The notes beneath the pieces were generated by a model, which made no database searches, was not told where the DNA came from, and worked only from the letters and a program-made list of their open reading frames with translations. This document shows positions 1 through 8,234 of a stretch of DNA of 64,000 bases, piece after piece. How positions within the stretch are numbered: position 1 is the first letter of the stretch; every line of letters begins with the position of its first letter. A program made the translations under genes and the position numbers. This DNA comes from JBEVOS01 sp964563395. GTDB lineage: Bacteria; Pseudomonadota; Alphaproteobacteria; Caulobacterales; Aquidulcibacteraceae. The stretch spans positions 1 to 64,000 of the forward strand of contig CAZLWK010000005.1 of assembly GCA_964563395.1 (NCBI GenBank). Reading direction: 5' to 3'.

Positions 1-210
1 TCGTGCCAATGTTGCAATGCGGCTTCGTCCGCTCGAATTTCGCCTTCGCCATGTCGTTCCTCAGATGGCCGTGAGCCGCTCGGCTCGATCGGGGCGTGCT
101 CGGGACGAACCGAACCGCCGGTAAAGTGGGCGCTGTTTAGCCGCCGCGCCGGCCCCGTCAAGACGCACGCCCTTGGAAAACGGGCGGCGAACCGCTACCA
201 CAAGCGCGCT
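1..210. other. Left-edge sequence, no supported gene
   Basis: Nothing here is convincingly coding. One plus-strand frame is open from the edge to a TGA at 72-74 and could be the last two dozen codons of a gene entering from the left (ending FLRWP), but it is too short to identify. The rest presumably carries the promoter for the riboswitch transcript; I see no clear -35/-10 pair. Confidence 0.3.
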
Positions 211-405
211 TCGGTCGCCCGAGAGGGCGTGAAAAGGGAACGCGGTGGGTCGAGTCCGTCTCTGACGGGTGCGACGAATCCGCGGCTGTGCCCGCAACTG
301 TAAGCGGCGAGCGCTTCGCCAAGACGCCACTGACCCGGCTTTTTGCCGGGATGGGAAGGCGGCGTGGGCGCACTGACCCGCGAGCCAGGAGACCTGCCGA
401 AGCAG
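211..405 (+). ncRNA. Cobalamin (AdoCbl) riboswitch
   Basis: This is a cobalamin-sensing leader upstream of a BtuB-type receptor gene. The conserved core elements appear in the expected order: GGGAACGCGGTG at 236-247, GGCTGTGCCCGCAACTG at 284-300, GCCACTG at 326-332, GGGAAGG at 353-359, and the B12-box-like GAGCCAGGAGACCTGC at 382-397. In this family, bound adenosylcobalamin normally reduces expression of the downstream uptake gene, here by masking the ribosome site or by premature termination; I cannot tell which. The outer ends of the aptamer are approximate. Confidence 0.93.
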
Positions 406-553
406 TCGCTCGTTCGACGGCCGGGCCCAGCCGATCCGAACCGGAGCTTTCCGTTGCAGCGACGCGGGGACTGGCCGCGCCCACCCGGGCGGCCCGCTTT
501 GCTGTCATTCGGCGCGCCCGGCCGGCGTCGCGCCGTCAACGGAGGCAGAGCCC

Positions 554-2476
554 ATGCGCGCTCTCTTGTATCTTTCGACGGCCGCTCTCCTGGCGGCTCC
601 GGCCCTCGCTCAAAGCCAAACCGAAAGCGATCTGGTGGTGACCGCCACGCGGATCGCCACGCCGATCAACGACCTGCCGACGCGCGTTTCGATCATCGAT
701 CGCGACGCCATCGAACAACAGAACCTCGTCACGCTGGTCGACGCCCTGGGCGGAACAGCGGTGCGCGCGGGCGGCGTCGGCGCGCAGACCTCGCTGTTCC
801 TGCGCGGCGCCAATTCCAACCACACGATCGTGCTTTTGGACGGCGTACGTCTCAATGATGAGAGCGCGCCGAACGGCGCCTATGATTTTGGGCTGGACAC
901 GCTGGGCGGGGTCGAACGCATCGAGATCGTGCGTGGACCGCTCTCAGCGATCTATGGCTCCGAGGCGATTGGCGGCGTGGTGAATATCCTGCCGCGACGC
1001 GGCGGCGATGGGCCGTTTTCGCCGTTCACCGAATTGAGCTACGGCTCCTTCGACACGACCCGCGCTCTTCTTGGCGCTGCGGGCGCGGTCGGCGCGCTCG
1101 ATTATGGCGTCTCCGCCGAACGCTATGACAGCGAAGGCTATGATCAGGTGCCCACGCGCTTCGTCACGCGCACGGGCGATGAAGATGGCGCCGAGATCAA
1201 CTCGCTCACGGCTTCGGCCCGGTTGGCGCTCTCTGACGCATTCGCGCTGGATGCGCTCGTGCGGCTGCGCGACGGCGTAACTGAATATGACGATTTCTCC
1301 GGCGGCGCTTTCGGCTTCTCCCGCGCCGACAATCCAAATCTTGAGGCCGAGACGCGCCAGGATGTGTGGCGGCTCGGCGCGGAAGCCATGCTCAATGATG
1401 GGCTCACGCTGCGCATCGCCGCCGGCGGTGTCGGTCAGGACAGCGAAGAAGCGAACGCCGGAACACGCACCTCGGACACGCGCTTCACCCGCGACTTCCT
1501 CGAAGCGAACGCGCGCATCAGCGAGGACGATCTTGTCGGAATCTTCCAAAATGCGAGTCTTATCCTCGGCGCGTCAGCCATGAAGGAAGAGGCCGACGTG
1601 ATCGGCGCCTTTGTCGATCCATTTTCGGCCGATGAGGACAGCAACGCGTTTTTTGCATCGGCGCAAGCCGACCTCGCGTTCGTGACGACGACGTTCTCGC
1701 TCCGCCGCGACGATTATGAAAGCTTCGGCGACCATGCGACGTATCAGGTCGGCGCATCCGTAGATTTGGGCGCGGGGCGCGTTTACGGCTCGTTTGGAAC
1801 GGCCTTCAAGGCGCCCTCGCTCTATCAGCGCTTCGCCAGTTCCTCGTTTCTCATACCCAATCCCGAGCTCGAGCCTGAAGAATCCGAGACTTGGGAGATC
1901 GGCGCGGATTGGACTTTATTGCGCGCGCAGACTCGGCCCGTGCTGCAAATCGGCGCCTCCTATTATGAAACGGAGATCGAGAATTTGATCGATTTCGGCT
2001 TCGCCGGGTTCTCAAGCCAGTATCAGAATATCGAGGCGGCTGAGATCGATGGCTTCGAAGCCTATGTCGCCTTAGCGCCGACGGAATGGTCAAGCCTGCG
2101 GCTGAGCTATGAAGGGGTGGATGCGATTGACGCCTCAACGCCGACTCGCCAACGCCTGGCGCGCAGGCCGGAGCAAGCATGGCGTCTGCTCATCGAGGCT
2201 CGGCCCACTGCACGTTTGCGCCTTGCGCTGGATTGGGCGTGGATCGGCGATCAAGTGGATGTCGTTTACGACAATGCGGGCGATTTCGTCAGCGCCTCCG
2301 GCGTCAATGATGGGCGCGCGGTCGGCGCAGTGTCGGCGAATTTCGCCTTGACCGATAAGGTCGAACTTTTCGCGCGCCTCGATAATGCGAGCGACGAAGA
2401 TTACGAACTGCCGAACGCCTATCGCGGCGCGCCGCGCGCGCTGATGGCGGGCGTACGCTTCGCCGCCAATCCCTAG
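554..2476 (+). CDS. btuB: TonB-dependent vitamin B12 receptor (BtuB-like)
   Basis: Outer-membrane receptor of 640 residues for energised import of cobalamin across the outer membrane. Residues 1-20 form a signal peptide ending ALAQ, followed by a TonB-box-like segment (DLVVTATR, 26-33), a plug domain to about residue 150 with the LFLRGANSNHT and VRGPLSAIYGSEAIGG blocks, and then a beta-barrel. The start is supported by GGAGG at 541-545. The assignment to B12 rests on similarity to BtuB and on the cobalamin riboswitch directly upstream. No btuCDF or cobalamin synthesis genes are in view. The stop overlaps the opposing rlmB stop by four bases. Confidence 0.9.
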   Translation: MRALLYLSTAALLAAPALAQSQTESDLVVTATRIATPINDLPTRVSIIDRDAIEQQNLVTLVDALGGTAVRAGGVGAQTSLFLRGANSNHTIVLLDGVRLNDESAPNGAYDFGLDTLGGVERIEIVRGPLSAIYGSEAIGGVVNILPRRGGDGPFSPFTELSYGSFDTTRALLGAAGAVGALDYGVSAERYDSEGYDQVPTRFVTRTGDEDGAEINSLTASARLALSDAFALDALVRLRDGVTEYDDFSGGAFGFSRADNPNLEAETRQDVWRLGAEAMLNDGLTLRIAAGGVGQDSEEANAGTRTSDTRFTRDFLEANARISEDDLVGIFQNASLILGASAMKEEADVIGAFVDPFSADEDSNAFFASAQADLAFVTTTFSLRRDDYESFGDHATYQVGASVDLGAGRVYGSFGTAFKAPSLYQRFASSSFLIPNPELEPEESETWEIGADWTLLRAQTRPVLQIGASYYETEIENLIDFGFAGFSSQYQNIEAAEIDGFEAYVALAPTEWSSLRLSYEGVDAIDASTPTRQRLARRPEQAWRLLIEARPTARLRLALDWAWIGDQVDVVYDNAGDFVSASGVNDGRAVGAVSANFALTDKVELFARLDNASDEDYELPNAYRGAPRALMAGVRFAANP

Positions 2477-3162
2477 ACGGCGGCCCGACGAACCGCGGTC
2501 GTGGCGTAGAGCGCCACGGCCGCGGCGACAGAGACATTGAGGCTCTCCATCGCGGCGGCGATGGGAATGCGCGCGCGCATTTCGCACGCATCGGCGACAG
2601 AGGGGCGAAGGCCTTTGTCCTCGGCGCCGAGGACAAGCGCGACCGACCGCGTATCAAGCGCGTCGGCGATCGCCGCATCGGCCTCGCCGTCGAGACCGAT
2701 CGTCAAATAGCCAAGGCCGGCGAGGTCTTCTATGGCGCGCGCGATATTGACCACGCGCACATGCGCGACGAGATCGACAGCGCCGGCCGCGGCCTTGGTG
2801 AGCGCGCCTGTCAAAGGCGGCGATTTGCGGTCCTGAAGCACGATGGCGCGCGCATTGAACGCAGCCGCGGAGCGAAAGCACGCGCCGACGTTGTGCGGAT
2901 CGGTGACGCCATCGAGCACGAGGATTGAGCGGCCGTCCGGCTTGCCGCACGCTTCTTCAAGCGACAAAGGCTCAAGCGGCAACGCCCTGACGGCGAGCCC
3001 TTGGTGGACAGCGCCGGGCGGCAGCATGCCGTCCATGGCGGCGGGATCGAGGATCTGCACGCCCTCCACGCCCGCGGGCAGACGCTGCGCGGCGTTGCGC
3101 GTGGCGATAATGCGCTCGATGCGGCGGCGCGGATTGGCCAAGGCGGCAAGCGAAGCATGCAC
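2473..3162 (-). CDS. rlmB: 23S rRNA 2'-O-ribose methyltransferase, TrmH/SpoU family (RlmB-like)
   Basis: SPOUT-class methyltransferase expected to methylate a ribose in 23S rRNA (G2251 in E. coli). Visible are an N-terminal substrate-binding region and the SPOUT motifs: LDGVTDPHNVGACFRSA, LVLGAEDKGL and the C-terminal IPIAAAMESLNVSVAAAVALY, which forms the knotted SAM site. The start given is a GTG at 3162, but the frame stays open upstream to 3288 and encodes residues typical of this family (for example DERDGPTWLWG). The true N-terminus may therefore lie near an ATA codon at 3256-3258 that follows an AAGGAG. Confidence 0.85.
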   Translation of the reverse strand: MHASLAALANPRRRIERIIATRNAAQRLPAGVEGVQILDPAAMDGMLPPGAVHQGLAVRALPLEPLSLEEACGKPDGRSILVLDGVTDPHNVGACFRSAAAFNARAIVLQDRKSPPLTGALTKAAAGAVDLVAHVRVVNIARAIEDLAGLGYLTIGLDGEADAAIADALDTRSVALVLGAEDKGLRPSVADACEMRARIPIAAAMESLNVSVAAAVALYATTAVRRAAV

Positions 3163-3232
3163 GCCCCAAAGCCAGGTCGGCCCGTCACGCTCGTCCTCGT
3201 CGCGGTGCGGATTGGGCCGGCCCGGGCGCGGC

Positions 3233-3261
3233 TTGAGCGGTGGGGAAGTCCTGACTATAAG
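3233..3261 (+). promoter_or_regulatory. Possible promoter for the tRNA-Tyr/tRNA-Gly unit
   Basis: TTGAGC at 3233-3238 and TATAAG at 3256-3261 are separated by 17 bases, a sigma-70-like arrangement about 100 bases before tRNA-Tyr. This is pattern-based only; it lies inside the possible 5' extension of the opposing rlmB gene. Confidence 0.35.
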
Positions 3262-3358
3262 ACGCGCTCCTTGCGGGGTCGCCGCCTTCTATAGGCTCTC
3301 GACTACGCATGGAAGCGCGCCCTCCTCGGCCAGGCTGGCGCGCCGCAGCCCATGCGTC

Positions 3359-3444
3359 GGAAGGGTGGCCGAGTGGTTAATGGCAGCAGACTGTAAATCT
3401 GCCCGCGAGAGCGTACGCTGGTTCGAATCCAGCCCCTTCCACCA
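3359..3444 (+). tRNA. tRNA-Tyr (GTA)
   Basis: Acceptor stem GGAAGGG pairs with CCCTTCC, the long variable arm is characteristic of a class II tRNA, the T-loop GTTCGAATCC is present, and CCA is encoded. The anticodon in CTGTAAA reads GTA, tyrosine. Confidence 0.95.
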
Positions 3445-3463
3445 GCATGGCGTCGGAGAAAAA

Positions 3464-3537
3464 GCGGGCGTAGCTCAATGGTAGAGCTCTAGTCTTCCAA
3501 ACTAGTGACACGGGTTCGATTCCCGTCGCCCGCTCCA
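3464..3537 (+). tRNA. tRNA-Gly (TCC)
   Basis: Acceptor stem GCGGGCG pairs with CGCCCGC, D-arm TAGCTCAATGGTA, T-arm GGGTTCGATTCCC, encoded CCA. The anticodon loop CTTCCAA gives TCC, glycine. It follows tRNA-Tyr by 19 bases and is probably on the same transcript. Confidence 0.95.
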
Positions 3538-3545
3538 GACAGCCA

Positions 3546-3574
3546 AAAGGCCGCGCCCTGCCTGCGCGGCCTTT
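3546..3574 (+). terminator. Bidirectional intrinsic terminator
   Basis: An inverted repeat AAAGGCCGCGC with loop CCTGCCT and GCGCGGCCTTT sits between tRNA-Gly and the convergent secreted-protein gene. The A and T runs flanking the stem let it serve both strands. Confidence 0.8.
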
Positions 3575-3596
3575 CGCATTTCTCGGTTTTAGCTGA

Positions 3597-4352
3597 TTAA
3601 CGCCAAAAGACGTTAAAGCGTACGCGGCTGCGACGCGGACCGTCGTTCAGTTGCGCTTCGCTCAAGCGATACGGCTGATCGCAATAATCGAGATAGAGCG
3701 GCGCACCCTCGCTGAGATCACGCGTGGGCGGCGTCAGACACAGATTGGTGCCGCTCAGGCGCAATTGCTGCGTGCGACGCACATATTCCCATGTCGCCGC
3801 CGGCGTCGCGCCGGGCTCGATCGGGACGACGACGAGCGGCGCGCCTGGCAAGATATTGGTCACGCCCGGTTCGGCGATCGAGCCGAGCCGCGCGGTATGG
3901 ACATCGGGGAAGTCCATGAGCTGCTGCGCGCTCGCCGCTTCTTCGCGGCACACGCCGACCTGATAGGCCCGCAAAACCGAGGCGAGTTCGCGCCAATCGC
4001 AGCCTTCAGCCAGCGCCGCCATCGGCTCGATGCGATGCGTTTCGGCCGCGCCGATATAGAGGACGCCGTCTTTGAGGGCGACGTGCTGATTGTTACGCCC
4101 ATGGCAGCGCCAGAGGATCAGCGGCCTGCCGGAGGCGTCGCCCGTCTCGGGCAGTCCCTGATAGGAATCAAGGCACATCTCATGGCCCATGGACGCCTGA
4201 CCCGCCTGGATCGGCGAAGTCGCCAAGACCACGTCGACGGGCGCGAGCGTGACCGGGCCGTGGCTTGCGGCGCGATAGCCGCCTTGGGTTTGGGCGATTG
4301 CGGCTGGCGCAGCCGCTGATACGATAAACGCCAATACAGCGAAAAAACGCAT
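3597..4352 (-). CDS. Secreted ricin-type beta-trefoil protein
   Basis: Predicted exported protein of 251 residues. The start chosen (ATG at 4350-4352) gives a clear signal peptide, MRFFAVLAFIVSAAAPAAIA; an upstream TTG/ATG start would put 18 unlikely residues before it. Two short segments resemble ricin-B/beta-trefoil repeats: MCLDSYQGLPETGD...ILWRCHGRNNQHVAL near the N-terminus and LRLSGTNLCLTPP...PLYLDYC near the C-terminus, each with paired cysteines and the Q/N-W-type ends. Function is unknown; carbohydrate binding is only suggested by the fold. It is a single gene facing the tRNA terminator. Confidence 0.65.
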   Translation of the reverse strand: MRFFAVLAFIVSAAAPAAIAQTQGGYRAASHGPVTLAPVDVVLATSPIQAGQASMGHEMCLDSYQGLPETGDASGRPLILWRCHGRNNQHVALKDGVLYIGAAETHRIEPMAALAEGCDWRELASVLRAYQVGVCREEAASAQQLMDFPDVHTARLGSIAEPGVTNILPGAPLVVVPIEPGATPAATWEYVRRTQQLRLSGTNLCLTPPTRDLSEGAPLYLDYCDQPYRLSEAQLNDGPRRSRVRFNVFWR

Positions 4353-4422
4353 AACACTCTCGCAGCAGGAGATAACCTGCTGTAAGAGAAGCATATTTTT
4401 TGCCACGCACAGAGCGCTTGGG

Positions 4423-4770
4423 TTAATGCGCCGGGGCCGCGCCGCGCCGAAGCAGCACGCGCTTCACGGCGAAGAAGATGGCGATCACGATCAGATAGCC
4501 GACATAACGAGACGCGCTCTCCATCCAGAAGGCGGGCTCCATCAAGGGCGGGAGCCGGAAATCCTGCGCGCTGGCGAGGACAGGCACGAGCACATCCACC
4601 GCGACATGGACCACGACCGCCACCAAGGCCACGCCAAGCCATTGCCGCCAGGACTGCATGAAGATCGTCGCCGCGAGCGCGATCAGCAAACCTTGAACCT
4701 GGTTCGCCTCGTTGAAGCCGGCCTGCAGAAATTGCAGCGTCGCGTCGAGATAAGGCTGCACATTCTCCAT
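4423..4770 (-). CDS. Small membrane protein of unknown function
   Basis: Protein of 115 residues with three probable membrane segments (about 24-41, 45-66 and 88-104) and a basic, alanine-rich tail (KRVLLRRGAAPAH). The second segment contains VALVAVVVHVAVDVLVPVLA. I do not recognise a family. It lies 70 bases upstream of the secreted trefoil gene and 65 bases after metG on the same strand, so it could be co-transcribed with either. Confidence 0.7.
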   Translation of the reverse strand: MENVQPYLDATLQFLQAGFNEANQVQGLLIALAATIFMQSWRQWLGVALVAVVVHVAVDVLVPVLASAQDFRLPPLMEPAFWMESASRYVGYLIVIAIFFAVKRVLLRRGAAPAH

Positions 4771-4835
4771 GCTCTTCCCCCTTCTGTCCTATCGCGCCGC
4801 CGCTCTAAGGCGCCGGCGCGCGCCTCCAGTGTGAC

Positions 4836-6668
4836 CTAGGTAACTTGCGTTTCGCCCTCCCCTTGGGCCTCGGCGCCGCCAAAGCGTTCTTTCCAGGCGG
4901 CGACATCCGCATCCTCGATCTTGCGGAACAGAACTGGCGGCGTCGCGATCGCGGCGCCGCGCGTCAAACGATCCAGCAGAAGAGCTGACGGGCCCGAGGG
5001 CCAGTGCGGCGCGCCCATCAGGCCGAACGCGGCGCGAATACGCGCGGCGCTGTCCGGCATGAAGGGCGCGGCGATCTCCGCGAAGAGGATGCAAAGATTG
5101 AGGCCGACGCGCACGCCGACGGCCGCGCGCGCCGCATCCGTCTTGATCGCCGTCCAGGGCGCGGCGTTTTGGAGATATTCGTTGCCGAGCGCCCAAAGCG
5201 CGCGGGTTTCCGCGGCGGCCTTGCGAAACTCCATCGCTTCGTGTTGCGCGGTGAGTTCGGCCAGGCGCGCATCCACATCCGCGAAGAGCTTCTCCTCCAC
5301 TGGGCCATTTTCGCCCTCGCCGGGAACGCGGCCTTCAAACCGCGACTCGCAAAATTTGGTGATGCGGTTGACGAAATTGCCCAACACGTTCGCAAGATCG
5401 GCGTTCACGCCGTGCTGGAAATCCTCCCACGTGAAGCTGGAATCGGCGCTCTCCGGCGCGCTCGCGACCAGGCGCCAACGCCACACATCAGCCGGCATGA
5501 TCTCAAGCGCGGAATCGACGAACACGCCGCGCTTTTGCGACGTGGAAAACTTGCCGCCATAATAATTGAGCCAGTTGAAGCCCTTCAGGCGATCCACCAA
5601 TTTCCACGGCGCGTTGTTGGCGAGCGTCCAGCCCGCGTCGACGCGCGTTTCATTGAGGCCAATGAGCGTGCAGGGAAAGCCGACCGTATGGAACGGCACA
5701 TTGTCCTTTCCCATGAATTGAACGTAGGTCACGTCGTCCGCGCCGGGCGTGCGCCACCAGCGCTCCCACTCCTCCGCTCGCGCCGCGCCCCGTCCTTCGG
5801 CTGAGGCTTTCGCATCGGCCCATTCCCACGTCGCGCCGATATACTCGATCGGCGCGTCGAACCAGACATAGAACACCTTGCTGGCAAGGGCCTCCGCATT
5901 CGCGCGCGCGCCTTGCGGATTGGGCCCCCATTCGTGCGCGTTCACCGGCACGCCCCATTCTAAATCGCGCGTGATGCCGCGATCCTGCAGCCCTTCATCG
6001 AGCCATTTCATCGCGATCGAGGTGACGAGGAGCGGCCACGTGCTTTCCTTGGCGCCGATCCACGCGCGCAATCTCTCGGCGAACAAGCTCTGTCGCAGAA
6101 ACAGATGCGTGGAATCGCGGATCTCGATGTCAGGCGAGCCGGAGATGGCCGAGCGCGGCTTGATCAGATCGGGCGGATCGAGCACGCGCGTGCAATTCTC
6201 GCATTGATCGCCGCGCGCGCGGTCATAGCCGCAATGAGGACAGGTGCCGATGACATAGCGGTCCGGCAAAAAACGCTTGTCGGCGTGCGAATAGACTTGG
6301 CGCGTGACGCGCTCCTCTAGAAAGCCCTGCTCCCACAGCGTTTGCGCGAAACGCTGCGTCAGCGCGCGGTTTTGCGCGCTGGACGAACGTCCGAAATGAT
6401 CGAAGGAGAGATGAAATCCTTCATAATGCTGCTTCTGCAGCGCGTGCCATTTCGCGCAGAATTCAGCGGGCGTCTGGCCTGCTTCGAGGGCGGCGAGTTC
6501 GGTGGGCGTGCCGTGCTCGTCGGTGGCGCACAAGAAGAGCACGTCATGACCCTGCATTCGGCGGAAGCGCGCGTGCACGTCCGCCGGCAGCATCGAGCCG
6601 ACCAGATTGCCCAGGTGCTTGACGCCATTAACGTAAGGCAGGGCCGACGTGATCAGGAAGCGCGACAT
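4836..6668 (-). CDS. metG: Methionyl-tRNA synthetase
   Basis: Charges tRNA-Met with methionine, cytoplasmic class I synthetase, 610 residues. The HIGH-type signature is HLGN (18-21) in PYVNGVKHLGN; a zinc-knuckle with C143, C146, C156 and C159 sits in the connective domain; the KMSKS position reads KFSTS (373-377), a variant seen in one MetG lineage. The start at 6668 (MSRFLITSALPYVNG) is preferred over an upstream in-frame ATG at 6710 because the family begins there. There is no C-terminal tRNA-binding (EMAP-like) domain. The start lies 46 bases downstream of the muramidase stop, same strand. Confidence 0.97.
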   Translation of the reverse strand: MSRFLITSALPYVNGVKHLGNLVGSMLPADVHARFRRMQGHDVLFLCATDEHGTPTELAALEAGQTPAEFCAKWHALQKQHYEGFHLSFDHFGRSSSAQNRALTQRFAQTLWEQGFLEERVTRQVYSHADKRFLPDRYVIGTCPHCGYDRARGDQCENCTRVLDPPDLIKPRSAISGSPDIEIRDSTHLFLRQSLFAERLRAWIGAKESTWPLLVTSIAMKWLDEGLQDRGITRDLEWGVPVNAHEWGPNPQGARANAEALASKVFYVWFDAPIEYIGATWEWADAKASAEGRGAARAEEWERWWRTPGADDVTYVQFMGKDNVPFHTVGFPCTLIGLNETRVDAGWTLANNAPWKLVDRLKGFNWLNYYGGKFSTSQKRGVFVDSALEIMPADVWRWRLVASAPESADSSFTWEDFQHGVNADLANVLGNFVNRITKFCESRFEGRVPGEGENGPVEEKLFADVDARLAELTAQHEAMEFRKAAAETRALWALGNEYLQNAAPWTAIKTDAARAAVGVRVGLNLCILFAEIAAPFMPDSAARIRAAFGLMGAPHWPSGPSALLLDRLTRGAAIATPPVLFRKIEDADVAAWKERFGGAEAQGEGETQVT

Positions 6669-6714
6669 GACGGCCCGCATAGGCCGCGCTGCCGCGCCCG
6701 GCAAGCCCACGCGC

Positions 6715-8145
6715 TCAAGCCACGCCCTTGATCCGATTATAGGCCTCGCGCATCAGCCGCCCATAGCGTTCGACCTGACCGGGGCCGTTATAGCCGCGCG
6801 CGAAGCCTTCCCAATCGAGGCGCTGCAACTCGTCCGCCAAGCCGCCGGATCGCACGAACGCCTCGAACGCCATTAATTGGCGCACGTGCGATTTCGACAT
6901 GTCGGCGACGAACGCCGTGGCGGTTGGAAAGCCGCAGCGCGCATGGTTCATGCCCATGATCTGGAAGAGACCCCAGCTGGCGGACGCCACCGCCGCCTCC
7001 GGATCGAGCCCATAAGCTTCGCGCAATTGCGCGTAGCGGCCCGCCTGATCGCGCGGATAACGCGTGCGGTCCCAACTGGGATAGGACACGTTGGGATTGG
7101 ACTGGTCGAAGCGCCGCTGTGTGAGGCGCGAAAAAATATGCGGCTCGAAGAGAATGAGCGGGCGCCCGTCAGAGGCGAAGCCGCTCGGTCCCGCCTCCAC
7201 TTGCACGACCGCCTGGATGGCCTCCACCTCGCAGCCGAGACGTTGCGCGGCGGCGGCGAAATCATCGCGCGACAGCGCACTGCGCGTTTCGGCCACGAGA
7301 CTGTCGATGAAATTGCTTGAGCCGCCGGTTTGGCGGACAATCTGGGCATAGGCGTTTGCAAGCGCGGTTGCGTATTGGCCCGCGCCCGCCTCGCCCTCAT
7401 AGCCGCGTGCGAAACTCTGCCAATCCTTGCGCGCGAGAGCGTCGACCAAGCCTTGGCTTCGCAGATAGCGCTCGAATGCGGCCAATTGCCTGGTTTCCGA
7501 TTGCGAGACGTCCTGCGCGAAGGCGTAGACGCTGGGATAGCCGCAGGCGGCGAAATAACGACCGGGCGTCTGGAAGGCGCCCCAGCTTGTCGCGCCGAGC
7601 GCGGCCTCCGGGGCGAGCGCGAACGCCTCGGCGAGCTTTGCCCAGCGCGCATCCTGCGTGCCGCCCAAATCGGCCCGGCGGATGGTCGGCTGGGAGACGT
7701 TGGGATTGCTGGCGTCGAAGCGGCCGCCCGTGGCCTGGCTGAACCAGAATGGCTCGAACAGGATGAGCGGACGTCCATTGGCGAACCCGGGACCCGCGCT
7801 CTCCACTTGGATGACGGCCCGGATCGCCGCCGGCTCGACAGCCAGCGATTGCGCGAGCGCGTCGATCTGGGCGGGCGCGAGACGAGACGCGTCCTGCGCG
7901 CGCAGCGCATCAAGAGAGAAGCCCGCCGGCGGCCCCGCGGGGCTGGGTTGGCTCGGCGGGGGAGCCGGCGGTGAAGGCGGAGGCGCGGGCGGCGACGCTG
8001 GCGGCGGTGAAGGGGGGCTTGGCCGCGGGGGCGCCGGTGGCGTCGGCGGCGAAGGGCGAGATGGGGGCGGAGGCGGAGGCGGCGAGGTCCCTCCGGACCC
8101 GCGTCGACCGAACAGGACTCTGAAAAGATTGTCCCAGAAGCTCAT
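6715..8145 (-). CDS. Proline-rich protein with two tandem N-acetylmuramidase (DUF3380) domains
   Basis: Probable peptidoglycan hydrolase of 476 residues. A short N-terminus (WDNLFRVLFGRR) is followed by a striking proline/serine stretch (about 21-74), then two copies of the muramidase domain: residues about 77-271 and 290-474. Each copy keeps the putative catalytic glutamate (E115 in VESAGPGF, E317 in VEAGPSGF), GRPLILFEP, an SWG-FQ block and FARGY. Copy two is canonical (ASWGLFQIMGMNHARCGF); copy one is divergent in the same block (TSWGAFQTPGRYFAACGY). No signal peptide is evident. It lies 89 bases after the patatin gene on the same strand, which suggests a functional pair. Confidence 0.8.
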   Translation of the reverse strand: MSFWDNLFRVLFGRRGSGGTSPPPPPPPSRPSPPTPPAPPRPSPPSPPPASPPAPPPSPPAPPPSQPSPAGPPAGFSLDALRAQDASRLAPAQIDALAQSLAVEPAAIRAVIQVESAGPGFANGRPLILFEPFWFSQATGGRFDASNPNVSQPTIRRADLGGTQDARWAKLAEAFALAPEAALGATSWGAFQTPGRYFAACGYPSVYAFAQDVSQSETRQLAAFERYLRSQGLVDALARKDWQSFARGYEGEAGAGQYATALANAYAQIVRQTGGSSNFIDSLVAETRSALSRDDFAAAAQRLGCEVEAIQAVVQVEAGPSGFASDGRPLILFEPHIFSRLTQRRFDQSNPNVSYPSWDRTRYPRDQAGRYAQLREAYGLDPEAAVASASWGLFQIMGMNHARCGFPTATAFVADMSKSHVRQLMAFEAFVRSGGLADELQRLDWEGFARGYNGPGQVERYGRLMREAYNRIKGVA

Positions 8146-8234
8146 CGCGTTCCCCTCTTCCGTCCTCGATACGGCAGCCGCGCGGGCCTCATTAACCTAT
8201 TTTCCGGCCCTGTGGGATGGAAAGCAGCGGCGCC

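Noticed and set aside
8000..8100. Simple repeat or CRISPR-like array
   Set aside because: The repetitive sequence is the proline/serine-rich coding stretch of the muramidase, without regular spacers.
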